Assembly (NCBI GenBank): GCA_002839375.1
Contig: PGXY01000011.1
Location: 62,001-126,000 of the forward strand
Length of the DNA stretch: 64,000 nt
DNA from: Spirochaetae bacterium HGW-Spirochaetae-1
GTDB taxonomy: Bacteria > Spirochaetota > UBA4802 > UBA5550
Reading direction: 5' to 3'
The first letter of the stretch is position 1; each line of letters starts with the position of its first letter. The position numbers and the translations under genes are program-made. Under the pieces are notes generated by a model that saw only the letters and a program-made list of their open reading frames with translations, had not been told where the DNA came from and made no database searches. Below, piece by piece: positions 1 to 10,700 of the stretch.

Positions 1-1
1 C

Positions 2-3000
2 TCTCTCAAGGCCACCAGGATAGGGTCGCGCGTAAAAGAGGAATTCGGCATAGACGTTCCGCTGAGGGTGGCCTTTGAGAACCAGACCGTGCAGTCCCTT
101 TCCGCGGCCATTGACGCTCTCCTGGGAAAGGTAAAGCCCGGCGAAGAAAAATCGTCCCTGCCGAAACTCGTACCCGTTGAGAAGAAGGAATACTACGAGG
201 TCTCCCACGCTCAGAAGAGACTCTGGTATCTTGACAAGATCATACCCGACAGCCCCTTCTATAATATTCCCGGCGCCGTGCTCGTGGAGAATGTGGAACT
301 GGATGTTGCCGTCATTGCCAGGGCCATGCAGGCCGTGGCGGACCGTCATGAAACACTGCGCACCGTTTTTCATGAAGTTAACGGAGAGCCGGTCCAGGTC
401 ATTTCTGAATCAATCGCCATTGAAGTGCCGGTCATAGACCTTCAGGGAAAGGAGAACCAGGACGGTCTTATCGCGGAAATTCTGGAGAAGGAAAAGTTCA
501 GGCCCTTTAATCTTGCAGCGGGCCCCCTTTTCAGGGTGAAAGTTGTGCGCTGCTCACCGCAGAAACACGCGCTGATCATAGTCATGCATCATATTATCTC
601 TGATGGCTGGTCCATGGGGCTTCTGGTCCAGGAGGCCGTGGGCAATTATTTTGCCATGGCCGCCGGCGGAGCCGTTCCCCAGGGCAAACTCGCCATACAG
701 TACAGGGATTATGCAGCCTGGCAGAACAGGGTACTGGCAGGCGATGCCTATGATGCTCAGAAAGAATACTGGCTGAAGGATCTTACGGGCGAGCTTCCCG
801 TTCTGGAGCTCCCCTATGACCGTCAGCGGCCCGTCGTCCAGAGCCAGCGCGGTAAAACCTTCCGCACGGTCATGGATAAAAATCTGTCACGGCAGATCAG
901 GGAATCGGCGCGCAGTCTCGATGTGACGCCCTTCATTCTGACCCAGGCAATATTTAAAATACTGCTTCATAAGCTTTCGCGGCAGGATGATATCATCATC
1001 GGCACTCCCATCGCCGGAAGAAACAGGTCCGAGATCGAGCCCCTCATCGGGTTTTTCGTCAACGTGCTTCCCATGCGGACCGTTATGACGGGAGATCCCG
1101 TGTTTAAGGCGCTTGTGGAAAGCGTGAAACAGACAGCCCTGGGAGCCTATGCCAACCAGGACTACCCCTTCGACAAGCTCGTGGAGGTCCTCAATCCCGC
1201 AAGGAACATGAGCCGTTCACCTATATTCGACGTGGTCTTCGAGTTCATCGAGGAGTCGGAGTACCTCTTCAATAACATGAACAGGAATGAAATACTACTG
1301 CGTGACATCACCGGCGATGATCCCAATGCGAAGTTTGATATTTTTCTCACTTTCATCGAGGGAAAGGAAGGCATAAATGTTAAGTTTGAATACAACGCCG
1401 ACCTGTTCAACGATGAAACCATTGAACGCTTCATGAAATATTATGTGAATATTGCGTCGTCGGTTCTGGAGAATCCCGATCTGTATATTTCTCAAATCAG
1501 CATGCTTGATGCCGGCGAAGAGAACATGGTTCTCCATGAATTCAACGGCAGGGAGCGCGATTATCCGCGGAACAAATGCATCCACGAGATATTTCAGGAT
1601 ATGGCCCTGCGGTACGCCGATAAGGCTGCCCTGGTCATGGGCGGCGAGACCATGACCTATGGAGAACTGGACATTCTTTCCAACCGGATGGCGCGCCATC
1701 TCCGCGAACACGGCGTGGGCAAGGGAACCCATGTCATACTCATGGTTGAAAAATCAACGGCGATGCTGGCGGCGGTTCTGGGCATCCTCAAGGCCGGGGG
1801 CGTGTATGTGCCCGTGGATCCCGAGTATCCACTGGCCCGCCGTAATTATATGATAAGCGATGTGAAGGCTCCCGTGGCCATTGTTCAAGGGTCCCTGACG
1901 GGAAACCTGGGTGATTTCACCGGACACACGGTGATACTGGACAGCTTTATACATGAGTGCGGTCATATAAACGGTTCGGCGATCACGAACGTCAATGATC
2001 CCGATGATGACTGTAATATCATTTATACATCGGGCTCAACGGGACAACCCAAGGGAGTCATGGTCACGCACCGGGGAGTGACGCGCCTGGTGATCAATAC
2101 GGACTGGGCCGACATTACTGAAAATGACCGATTTGCCCAGCTTAGCACTATATCTTTTGACGCGGCCACAATGGAATTCTGGGCGCCGCTTCTCAACGGG
2201 TGCACGCTCTTTATCGCCCGGAAGGAACAGGTTCTGAGTATTGAAAGCCTGGCAGAATTCCTGACGGAAAACGGAATTTCCATATTGTTCCTGACCACGG
2301 TACTGTACAATCAGTTTGTTGATACGAAGCCTGAGGCACTCAGGATATTTAAAAAAATACTGGTGGGAGGTGAGGCCCTCTCGGTCTCCCATGTTAGAAA
2401 AGGACTGGCATATATCGAGCCGGGAGTTTTTACCAACGTTTACGGGCCCACGGAGAATACTACCTTTTCAACCTGGTATTCCGTAAAGAGCGTGCCCGAT
2501 GACGCCGTGAGCATCCCGATCGGCTATCCAATAGCGAACTCCACCCTCTACATTCTCGACCAGTATATGAAGCCCGTTCCCGTGGGTGTGCCGGGAGAGA
2601 TTTATGTGGGCGGCGACGGACTTGCCAGGGGCTACCTCAATGACAATGAAAAAACAGCCATGACCTTTATCAAGAACCCCGTAAAGGGAATAGCCGACAA
2701 GATCCTGTATAAAACGGGAGACCTTGGGAAATGGCTTCCCGACGGCAGCGTTGACTTCCTTGGCAGGATTGACCACCAGGTTAAGATCAGGGGACACCGC
2801 ATCGAGCTCGGCGAAATCGAATGCGCCGTTCGTGCCATGGACGGGGTCAGTGACGCCGTGGTCGTGGTGAAAGGCACGGGAGACCAGAACAAGATACTTG
2901 CCGCCTACTATGTATCAGAGAGTGAGATGCCGGCCGACACCATCCGCGCGATCCTCAGGAAAGACCTGCCCGATTACATGATACCAAATGTATTCATGCG

Positions 3001-4699
3001 ACTTGGGTCGCTTCCTCTGAACAGGAACGGGAAGGTTGACAGAAAGGCCCTGCCTGAGCCCGATAACTCCAGGCCCGATATGGCAACGGAGTATATGGCG
3101 CCCCAGGGTGATGTGGAAACGGCCATCACCGCTATATGGCAGGATGTGCTGAAGATTGATAAAATAGGACGTTCCGATAATTTCTTCGACCTTGGCGGTG
3201 ATTCCATAATAAGCCTCCAGGTGGTGAACAGGCTGAACCAGCGTGGCTTCAGCCTGCAGCCCCGGGATTTGCTTCTTCATCAGACGATCGCCGAACTGGC
3301 ACAAATAGTCGACATGAAGAAATCCGTGGAAGCGGAGCAGGGCATAGTCACGGGACGCGCTCCTCTTACTCCCGTGCAGAAATGGTTCTTTTCACAGTCG
3401 CTCTGCAATGTGAATCACTTTAACCAGGCACTTCTGTTTAAAACATCTCTCAGGCTCGATGATGAACTCATGCGCCGCTGTATGGAGGAAATTCTTAAAC
3501 ATCACGACGCTCTTCGCATGCGCTTCGCGGACGCTGGACAGGAGAACAGTGCCGGGGAAGGGGAACTGCTTTTTGTATCGTGCCGCGTGGAAAGCCAGGA
3601 AGAGCTGGAAAGAGAAATCATGCGGCTCCAGTCATCCTTCGATATCTCCAGCGGTCCTCTTTTCGGCATGGGGCATTTTATCATGAAGGATACGGAATAT
3701 CTCATGCTGACCGCCCATCACCTGGTGGTGGATGGCGTGTCCTGGAGAATACTTATGGAAGATATTCTCAGTTCATACATGAGTCTCATGAAGGGGGAGG
3801 ATATTTCTCTTCCGCGTAAAACCACATCCTTCAAGGAGTGGGCGGTGAAGCTCCATGAATATTCAGCTTCTGAAAAGGTGAAGAAAGAAATTTCCTACTG
3901 GAATGAACTGACTGCCGGCGACAACGGGATAGTCGAAAGGGACCACGATCTGGGCGAAAATACCATGGCGGTCCAGGACGTGGTAGGCATATCATTCACT
4001 CCCGAATTCACGAACAGCCTGCTCCGCGAGGTTCACAGGACCTATAACACCGATGTGAATGACCTTATGCTCGCGGCCCTCATGAAATCCATGCAGGAAT
4101 GGACGGGCAGTGACATGGTATACATCGACCTGGAGGGCCATGGACGCGAGGATGTAATCGACGATGTCGATATAACCCGGACCGTTGGCTGGTTTACGAC
4201 GATTTTTCCCGTGGTGATGAGAATGCCCGTCGAATCGGAGCTTTCGAGCCAGATTAAATATGTGAAGGAAAAACTGCATTCCATACCAGTCAAGGGGTTC
4301 AATTACGGACTTCTCCGCTTTAACGGTGAACTGGCGGAAACATTCCAGCCCGATGTAAGTTTCAATTATCTGGGCCAGGTCCAGAACAGTGAAATGGGAG
4401 AAGTTTTCTCCCTGGTGACCACGGAGGTTGCCGGTGTCGTGGACGGGAAGAACAGCAGGGCCCATCTGCTGGACATCATCGGTATTGTGGTTGACGGCGC
4501 CATGCAGCTCGAGTTTTGCTACAGCACCAATCATTTCAGGCGCGGGACGATTGAAACCCTGGCCGCCTTTTATAAAAGGGACCTGGAAGATGTTGTTAAA
4601 CACTGCATGAACATGGAAAATTATGACATAACGCCATCGGACTTTGATCTTATCGATCTGAAACAGGAAGAGCTGGATAGCATCATCGATTTTGACTAA
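2..4699 (+). CDS. Nonribosomal peptide synthetase, 5'-truncated (PCP-C-A-PCP-E)
   Basis: The reading frame is open to the left window edge and encodes 1565 residues here, so the true start lies upstream. Residue 1 is the serine of a carrier-domain GGHSL-type motif (SLKATRI follows), so the fragment begins inside a peptidyl carrier protein. Next comes an LCL-type condensation domain (SHAQKRLWYL; HHIISDGWS at about residue 196), an adenylation domain (YTSGSTG at about 675; YGPTE; YKTGDL), a carrier with GGDSI (serine about 1068), and an epimerization domain (HHLVVDGVSW at about 1239; EGHGRE; FNYLGQ) to the C terminus. The GGDS carrier form is typical before E domains. The protein therefore adds one residue, flips it to D, and passes it to the synthetase whose ATG lies 10 bases downstream. 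The GTG at 68 is an internal codon, not the start. Confident in family and domain order; the number of upstream modules is unknown. Confidence 0.96.
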   Translation, partial: SLKATRIGSRVKEEFGIDVPLRVAFENQTVQSLSAAIDALLGKVKPGEEKSSLPKLVPVEKKEYYEVSHAQKRLWYLDKIIPDSPFYNIPGAVLVENVELDVAVIARAMQAVADRHETLRTVFHEVNGEPVQVISESIAIEVPVIDLQGKENQDGLIAEILEKEKFRPFNLAAGPLFRVKVVRCSPQKHALIIVMHHIISDGWSMGLLVQEAVGNYFAMAAGGAVPQGKLAIQYRDYAAWQNRVLAGDAYDAQKEYWLKDLTGELPVLELPYDRQRPVVQSQRGKTFRTVMDKNLSRQIRESARSLDVTPFILTQAIFKILLHKLSRQDDIIIGTPIAGRNRSEIEPLIGFFVNVLPMRTVMTGDPVFKALVESVKQTALGAYANQDYPFDKLVEVLNPARNMSRSPIFDVVFEFIEESEYLFNNMNRNEILLRDITGDDPNAKFDIFLTFIEGKEGINVKFEYNADLFNDETIERFMKYYVNIASSVLENPDLYISQISMLDAGEENMVLHEFNGRERDYPRNKCIHEIFQDMALRYADKAALVMGGETMTYGELDILSNRMARHLREHGVGKGTHVILMVEKSTAMLAAVLGILKAGGVYVPVDPEYPLARRNYMISDVKAPVAIVQGSLTGNLGDFTGHTVILDSFIHECGHINGSAITNVNDPDDDCNIIYTSGSTGQPKGVMVTHRGVTRLVINTDWADITENDRFAQLSTISFDAATMEFWAPLLNGCTLFIARKEQVLSIESLAEFLTENGISILFLTTVLYNQFVDTKPEALRIFKKILVGGEALSVSHVRKGLAYIEPGVFTNVYGPTENTTFSTWYSVKSVPDDAVSIPIGYPIANSTLYILDQYMKPVPVGVPGEIYVGGDGLARGYLNDNEKTAMTFIKNPVKGIADKILYKTGDLGKWLPDGSVDFLGRIDHQVKIRGHRIELGEIECAVRAMDGVSDAVVVVKGTGDQNKILAAYYVSESEMPADTIRAILRKDLPDYMIPNVFMRLGSLPLNRNGKVDRKALPEPDNSRPDMATEYMAPQGDVETAITAIWQDVLKIDKIGRSDNFFDLGGDSIISLQVVNRLNQRGFSLQPRDLLLHQTIAELAQIVDMKKSVEAEQGIVTGRAPLTPVQKWFFSQSLCNVNHFNQALLFKTSLRLDDELMRRCMEEILKHHDALRMRFADAGQENSAGEGELLFVSCRVESQEELEREIMRLQSSFDISSGPLFGMGHFIMKDTEYLMLTAHHLVVDGVSWRILMEDILSSYMSLMKGEDISLPRKTTSFKEWAVKLHEYSASEKVKKEISYWNELTAGDNGIVERDHDLGENTMAVQDVVGISFTPEFTNSLLREVHRTYNTDVNDLMLAALMKSMQEWTGSDMVYIDLEGHGREDVIDDVDITRTVGWFTTIFPVVMRMPVESELSSQIKYVKEKLHSIPVKGFNYGLLRFNGELAETFQPDVSFNYLGQVQNSEMGEVFSLVTTEVAGVVDGKNSRAHLLDIIGIVVDGAMQLEFCYSTNHFRRGTIETLAAFYKRDLEDVVKHCMNMENYDITPSDFDLIDLKQEELDSIIDFD
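1590..3057 (+). other. Adenylation domain of the truncated NRPS; predicted aliphatic residue (Ile/Leu/Val-like)
   Basis: By hand alignment to the GrsA phenylalanine domain, the ten specificity positions read D-A-M-F-L-G-V-T-F-K. The segment FDAATMEFW supplies D, A and M. F comes from ILFLTT, L and G from KKILVGGEA, V from TNVYG, and T and F from TENTTF. The pattern resembles codes for branched-chain aliphatic amino acids. No exact match is remembered with certainty, so only the class is called. The following E domain means the residue is predicted to be D in the product. Confidence 0.55.
3352..4670 (+). other. Epimerization domain
   Basis: The C-terminal 440 residues of the first synthetase carry E-domain signatures: PLTPVQKWFF at the start, the catalytic HHLVVDGVSW, YIDLEGHGRE, TVGWFTTIFP and FNYLGQ. 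The next domain, at the start of the second synthetase, has DCL-type features (PLSPMQQGMLFH and HHILLDGWC). DCL condensation domains accept a D-configured donor, so the protein boundary is consistent with transfer from an epimerizing module. Confidence 0.9.
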
Positions 4700-4709
4700 G
4701 GAGTTTTCT

Positions 4710-7700
4710 ATGGATTATCTCACCAAGCAGAACATTGCCGATATATATCCCCTCTCGCCTATGCAGCAGGGGATGCTTTTTCATACGCTGTATGATCCCG
4801 AAGCATCGGCATATTTTGAGCAATTCTGCTGCACCATAACAGGCACCTGGAACCTGGAAAATTTCCGGAAGGCCTGGAACCACCTTGTTGATCAGCATGA
4901 TATATTCAGAACCGTTTTTAACTGGAAAAATGTGGCCCAGCCGCTGCAGATCGTTTTAAAAAAAAGGCCCGTGGATTTTTTTGTTCACGACCTGGGGGCC
5001 ATGAGTGAGGAGGAGCAGAAGAAGCGGATAGATGAGTTTATAATCCGTGACAGGAGCGGATCTTTTGATCTCGCCCGCGGCTCCCTTATGCGTTTCAATG
5101 TATTCCAGCTCACGGCGGACAGGTTTTATTTTGTCTGGAGTTATCATCACATCCTCCTTGACGGGTGGTGTCTGTCCCTTATCATCTCCGATCTCATGGC
5201 GGCTTACATGGCCCTGGAAAAGGGGACAGCACTTCCTCATTTCAACCGCCCGTCATACAAGGGGTATATTGCCTGGCTTATGAAGCAGGATAAAAAGAAG
5301 TCCACGACATTCTGGACGGAATATCTCCAGGGTTTCGAGGCGCCCACGGTCCTGCCCTGGGACAACCGTGATGCTGGAAAGGAATTCGATATCAGGGAAT
5401 ATGCCTTTACCCTTCCGCAGGAAATGACCGCTGAACTCAATGATTTCGCACGGAAAAATCGTGTTACCATGAGCACTCTCATACAGGGTGCCTGGGCTCT
5501 GGTTCTCGGCAGGTACAGTGGGAGTGATGACGTGGTGTTCGGTTCCATTGTTTCCGGAAGGCCCGCTGATCTTAAAGGGGCGGAACAGATGATAGGTCTC
5601 TTCATCAATGCTCTTCCGGTCCGGGTCAAGCTGAACCGGAGTGTGGGCGACATGCTCGCCATGCTGCAGGAGAAGACACTGGGTATACAGGAATTCAGTC
5701 ATTCCTTCCTTCCCGATGTGAAGGCATGCAGCCGTGTACCCCGTAGCAGCAATCTCTTCGACAGTCTTTTTATTTTTGAGAATTATCCCCTCGATTCCTT
5801 TTCTTTTGTCAACGAGGACGGCATCGGTGTAACGGATATTAAAGCCATTGAAATGACCAATTTTGATCTCACCCTCTGCGTTCTGCCCGGTGAGAAACTG
5901 AAAATGACCCTGGCCTATATGCAGGGACGTTTCCTTGACGTCACCATTGAGCGGCTCATGAATCACCTGGTGACCTGTCTCAGGGCATTCCTCGACGATG
6001 CATCGGCATCTGCCAACGATATCGATATTCTTTCCCTTGAAGAAAAACGACTGATCCTGAACGATTTTAACAATACATCCCTGTCCTATGATGAAAGCAA
6101 AACCCTGGTAGGACTTTTTGAGGAACAGGTCCTGCTATCGGGCCTTGAGGCGGCTGTCCGGTTCAGGGATCAATCTCTCACCTATGAGGAACTGAACGCA
6201 CACGCCAACCGGCTTGCCTGGATGCTCCGCGAACAGGGGGTTGTTCCCGGCACCCTGGTGGGCATGATGTTCGATTCGCCCGTGGAAACCGTGGTTTCCA
6301 TCATGGGTATACTCAAGGCCGGCGGCGGCTATCTTCCCATCGACTATGAATTTCCCGAAAGCCGCATACAGTACATTCTCGGCGACAGCGCCATGCCCGT
6401 TCTGCTCACAACGGAAAAACTCGCCGGCAATGTGAAACACGCCGTAAAGAAGATATGCCTTGATTTAAATAACGACGGATTTCTTTCTCAGCCCTCGCAT
6501 GATCCTGATCGGATCAACAATGCCGGTGATACGGCCTATGCCATATACACATCGGGCTCAACGGGAAATCCCAAGGGAAGCCTCATTCCGCACCGCGGCG
6601 TGGTGAACCTGGTCCAGGGTCTGAAAAAGGAGATATACTCACATTACGAAGGAAGGCTGAAGGTGGCGCAGCTGGCGTCCTTCAGTTTCGATGCCTCTGT
6701 GCAGCAGATATTTGCAGTCCTGCTGCAGGGGCACACCCTGCTGCCCGTACCTGCCGCCATGAAGCGTGACCTGGGGGAACTGATTCCGTATATTGTCGAA
6801 AATAAAATAGATATCATCGACGGTACGCCCTCGCTCTGGGGGCTTCTTATTGAAAACGGTCTGGGTGACCGCGAAGGCCTTAATCTGAAGCATATCATTG
6901 TGGGAGGCGAGCCCCTGCCGGCGGTACTGGTGAGAAGATTCGGTGAAAGCAGTTACGGCACTTCCGTTAAGTGGACCAACGTGTACGGTGTCACGGAAGC
7001 CAGTGTTGATTCCACGCATTACACGGTGCGGGCCGCTGAACTGCAAAACAGGAGTCATGTTCCCATCGGTACGCCCCTGGCCAATACGCAGATATACATC
7101 CTGGACCGCTCGCGCCGGCCCGTTCCTATCGGCGTGCAGGGAGAGATTTATATCGGCGGCCATGGCCTGGCAAAGGGATACCTGAACAATCCCGGACTCA
7201 CAGAAAAAGCCTTTGTCGCCAGTCCTTTTATTCCAGGAGAGCTCCTGTACAAGTCCGGGGACCTGGGGCGATGGCTTCCCGAGGGAACGGTTGAATTCAT
7301 CGGGAGGATGGACTACCAGGTAAAAATCCGCGGTTTCAGGATTGAGCTCGGTGAGATAGAGGTCGCCCTGGGAGGCCATGAATCCGTGAACGACTGCGTA
7401 GTAGTGGACAGGGACGACCCCCGCGGGGAGAAGTTCATCATCGCCTATTATGCCTCGGAGAACGAAATTCCCATCGCCGAACTGCGGTCCTTTCTGGGAC
7501 TGACCCTTCCCGAATACATGATACCCCTGAAGTTCATCTGGATGAAAGAGCTTCCCCTCAACACCAGCGGTAAAATAGACCGCAGATCTCTGCCTGAACC
7601 TGATGATCTCAGGCCCGAGATGGCCGTCGAGTATGTGGCGCCAAGAAACGAGATGGAAGAAAAGATCGTTGAGCTGTGGAAACAAGTCCTGGGAGTTGAC

Positions 7701-10700
7701 CGTATAGGTGTTTTCGATAATTTTTTTGAACTGGGCGGCCATTCCCTCAGGGCGACCCAGGTCGTAGCGGCCATAAAGAAGGAAATGAACAGGGATGTGG
7801 CCCTGAAGGCCATATTTGAGAATCCCACCATTGAAGGTCTGTGTCGTGTACTGGAGTCCCGGGGCGGAGAAGCCTATGAGCCCATAGATGCCCTGCCGGT
7901 TCAGAAATATTATGAAATGTCCAATTCCCAGAAGCGTCTCTGGTTTCTTTATAAACTCATGCCGGGATCTTCATCGTATAACATACACGGCGATATAATG
8001 CTGGAAGGAAAAGTCGATATCGACGCCGTCATCGGGGCGCTCCGGATCATTATGGAACGCCATGAGATACTTCGCACCGTGTTCAAAGAGGTGAATGATG
8101 AACCGCGCCAGTTCATTTCCCGGGAGATGCAGCTGACTGTTCCCGTGGAGGATGTCTCCGGAATGAAAGACGCAGATAACCGTGTGGCGGCTATCATAAA
8201 GGAAGAAGAAAACTTTGTTTTTGACCTGGAAAGGGGACCCCTTTTCAGAGTAAAGATAGTGAAACAGGCCGTGGAAAAGCACATGCTCCTGCTCACCATG
8301 CATCATATTATTTCCGACGCTTGGTCATCGGGCGTACTCATGAAGGAGGCAGCGCTGCTCTACTCGCAGATAACGGCATCGGGTTCGCCGCAGCTGCCGG
8401 CCCTCAGGGTCCAGTACCGGGACTTTGCCGTATGGCAGCAGCGCATGCTGGACCGCGGCATGCTGAAGAAGCACGAGGAGTACTGGAAGAAGGAACTGTC
8501 CCATCCGCTGCCTGTGCTGGATATCCCGGCTGACCGTTCGCGGCCGCCTGTCCAGACCGATCACGGCGACGTCTGCCGTTTCAGTCTCGATGCCGATGTA
8601 TCGGAGTTATTGAAAAAACTGACGGGCGAGAAGGGCGCTACGCTGTACATGACCATCCTGGGCCTCTTCGCTCTTTTTCTCAGCAAGCTCACGCAGCACG
8701 ATGATATTATCATCGGTTCGCCCATTTCCGGCAGGAACCATCCCGACCTCCAGGACCTCATCGGGTTCTTCGTGAACACCATTGCATTGCGCCTGGACCT
8801 GGCGGAAAATCCCTCCTTCAGTGATTTTATGAACCAGGTCAAGACAAAATCTATCGATGCCTTCGCGCACCAGGACTATCCCTTTGACCGTCTCATCGAT
8901 GTGGTGAATCCCGCGAGGGACACGAGCCGGACGCCCATATTCAACACCATGTTTGTCCTGCAGAATGACGCCGATTCCCTGCGGCAGGCCACCATGGGGG
9001 GCATCACATTCAGTGATGTCACGGGAGACCGGGGAATAGCCAAGTTCGATCTTACCCTTTTTGCCTTTGAGAAAAGGGACGCCCTTGAATTGGCCTTTGA
9101 ATACAACACGGACCTCTTTGACCGTGAAACCGTCGAGGCCTATGCAGGATATTTTACCAACCTGATAAAGCAGGTTTGTTTATCGCCGGAGAAAAATGTC
9201 TCGGCCTACGGGCTCCTGAGCGATTCCGACAGGGAAAGACTTTTTGAAACCTTTAACCGTACGGAGAAGGAATATCCGGCTGAGCGCTGCATACAGGAAC
9301 TCATGGGAGACATGATTGAAAAATATCCCGACAGGACAGCTCTCGTCTGTGGCGGCGAAACGCTCACGTACGGCGAAATGGGGAGCCGTGTCAACCGCCT
9401 GGCCCACTACCTGCAGAACCGGGGTGTGGGGCCCGGGGTGCCCGTGGGTATATTCATGGACAGGTCCATGGAAATGGTCCTGGGTGTACTGGCCGTTATA
9501 CAGGCAGGCGGTACCTATATTCCCATAGAATCGGAATATCCCGCGGCGCGGATATCCTACATACTGAACGACTGCGGGGCTTCCCTTATACTCACGCTTA
9601 CCGACGTCATGGACCGCCTTCCCGTTTTTAACGGAGAGATCATTGTTCTGGATAAAGACCATGGTACCCTGGATAAATACCCCGATACAAAACCGGAAAC
9701 GACAGTCACCGGCGATGACTTGGTGTATGTCATCTATACATCGGGATCAACAGGAGAACCCAAGGGGATAGAGATCGAGCACCGGGGGCTGGTTAATTAC
9801 ATAACCTGGGCTGCCGACTACTACGGAGCCTGGGATGGCGGCAGCTTTCCGCTCTACACCTCCATGACCTTCGACCTCACGGTCACCAGTATATTCGTAC
9901 CACTTACCACAGGTCATGCCATACACATTATGCCTCCCGGCCTGGATGCCACGTCGCTGGTAAGGGCCGTGATAACCAGCGATACGGATATTGCAAAGCT
10001 CACGCCGGCGCACCTGGAGATTGCCGATGCACTCACGGCCGGTGATGTTGTCAAACCGCGACGGCTCAACAGGTTTATTCTCGGCGGCGAGGCCCTTTCA
10101 CCGCGGGTATCCCGTTCCATGCTTGAGCGCTATCCTGAACTGACTATCTACAATGAATACGGTCCAGCCGAGACCGTTGTGGGCTGTATCGTCCATGCCT
10201 TTAAATCGCTGGAAGAGGATTGCGCCAGTGTGCCAATTGGTACGCCCATCGCCAACACGGTCATCTATATCCTGGACCGGTACATGAATCCCGTTCCCGT
10301 GGGAGTGCCCGGCGAGATTTACATCAGCAGCCCCGGCGTAGCCCGGGGATATCACAATAAGGATGATATCACCGCCGGGAGTTTTGTTCCCAATCCCTTC
10401 AGGCCCGGCAACCGTCTGTACAAAACAGGGGATCAGGCCCGGTGGATGCGTGACGGTATTATCGAATATATCGGCCGCGTTGATCACCAGGTCAAGATCC
10501 GGGGCTATCGCATCGAGCCCGGAGAGATTGCAACACTGCTATCAACAATGCAGGGGATTACGGAATGCACGGTCATCGATCGCAGGGATAAAACCGGCGA
10601 CTTGTACCTGGCCGCGTATTATGTGGCCGGAGCGGAGATACCGGTCCAGGAGATCAAGTCCTTTCTGAAGGATCGGCTCCCGGAATACATGGTGCCGTCT

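Noticed and set aside
68-70. GTG as the start of the first NRPS
   Set aside because: The frame stays open upstream and encodes the end of a carrier domain.
6639-7742. 367-codon open frame on the minus strand inside the second NRPS gene
   Set aside because: It lies wholly opposite a well-supported adenylation-carrier region and has no recognisable motif; it is a shadow of biased codon use. The same holds for long minus-strand frames at 3992-4603, 12183-12833 and 13308-14036.
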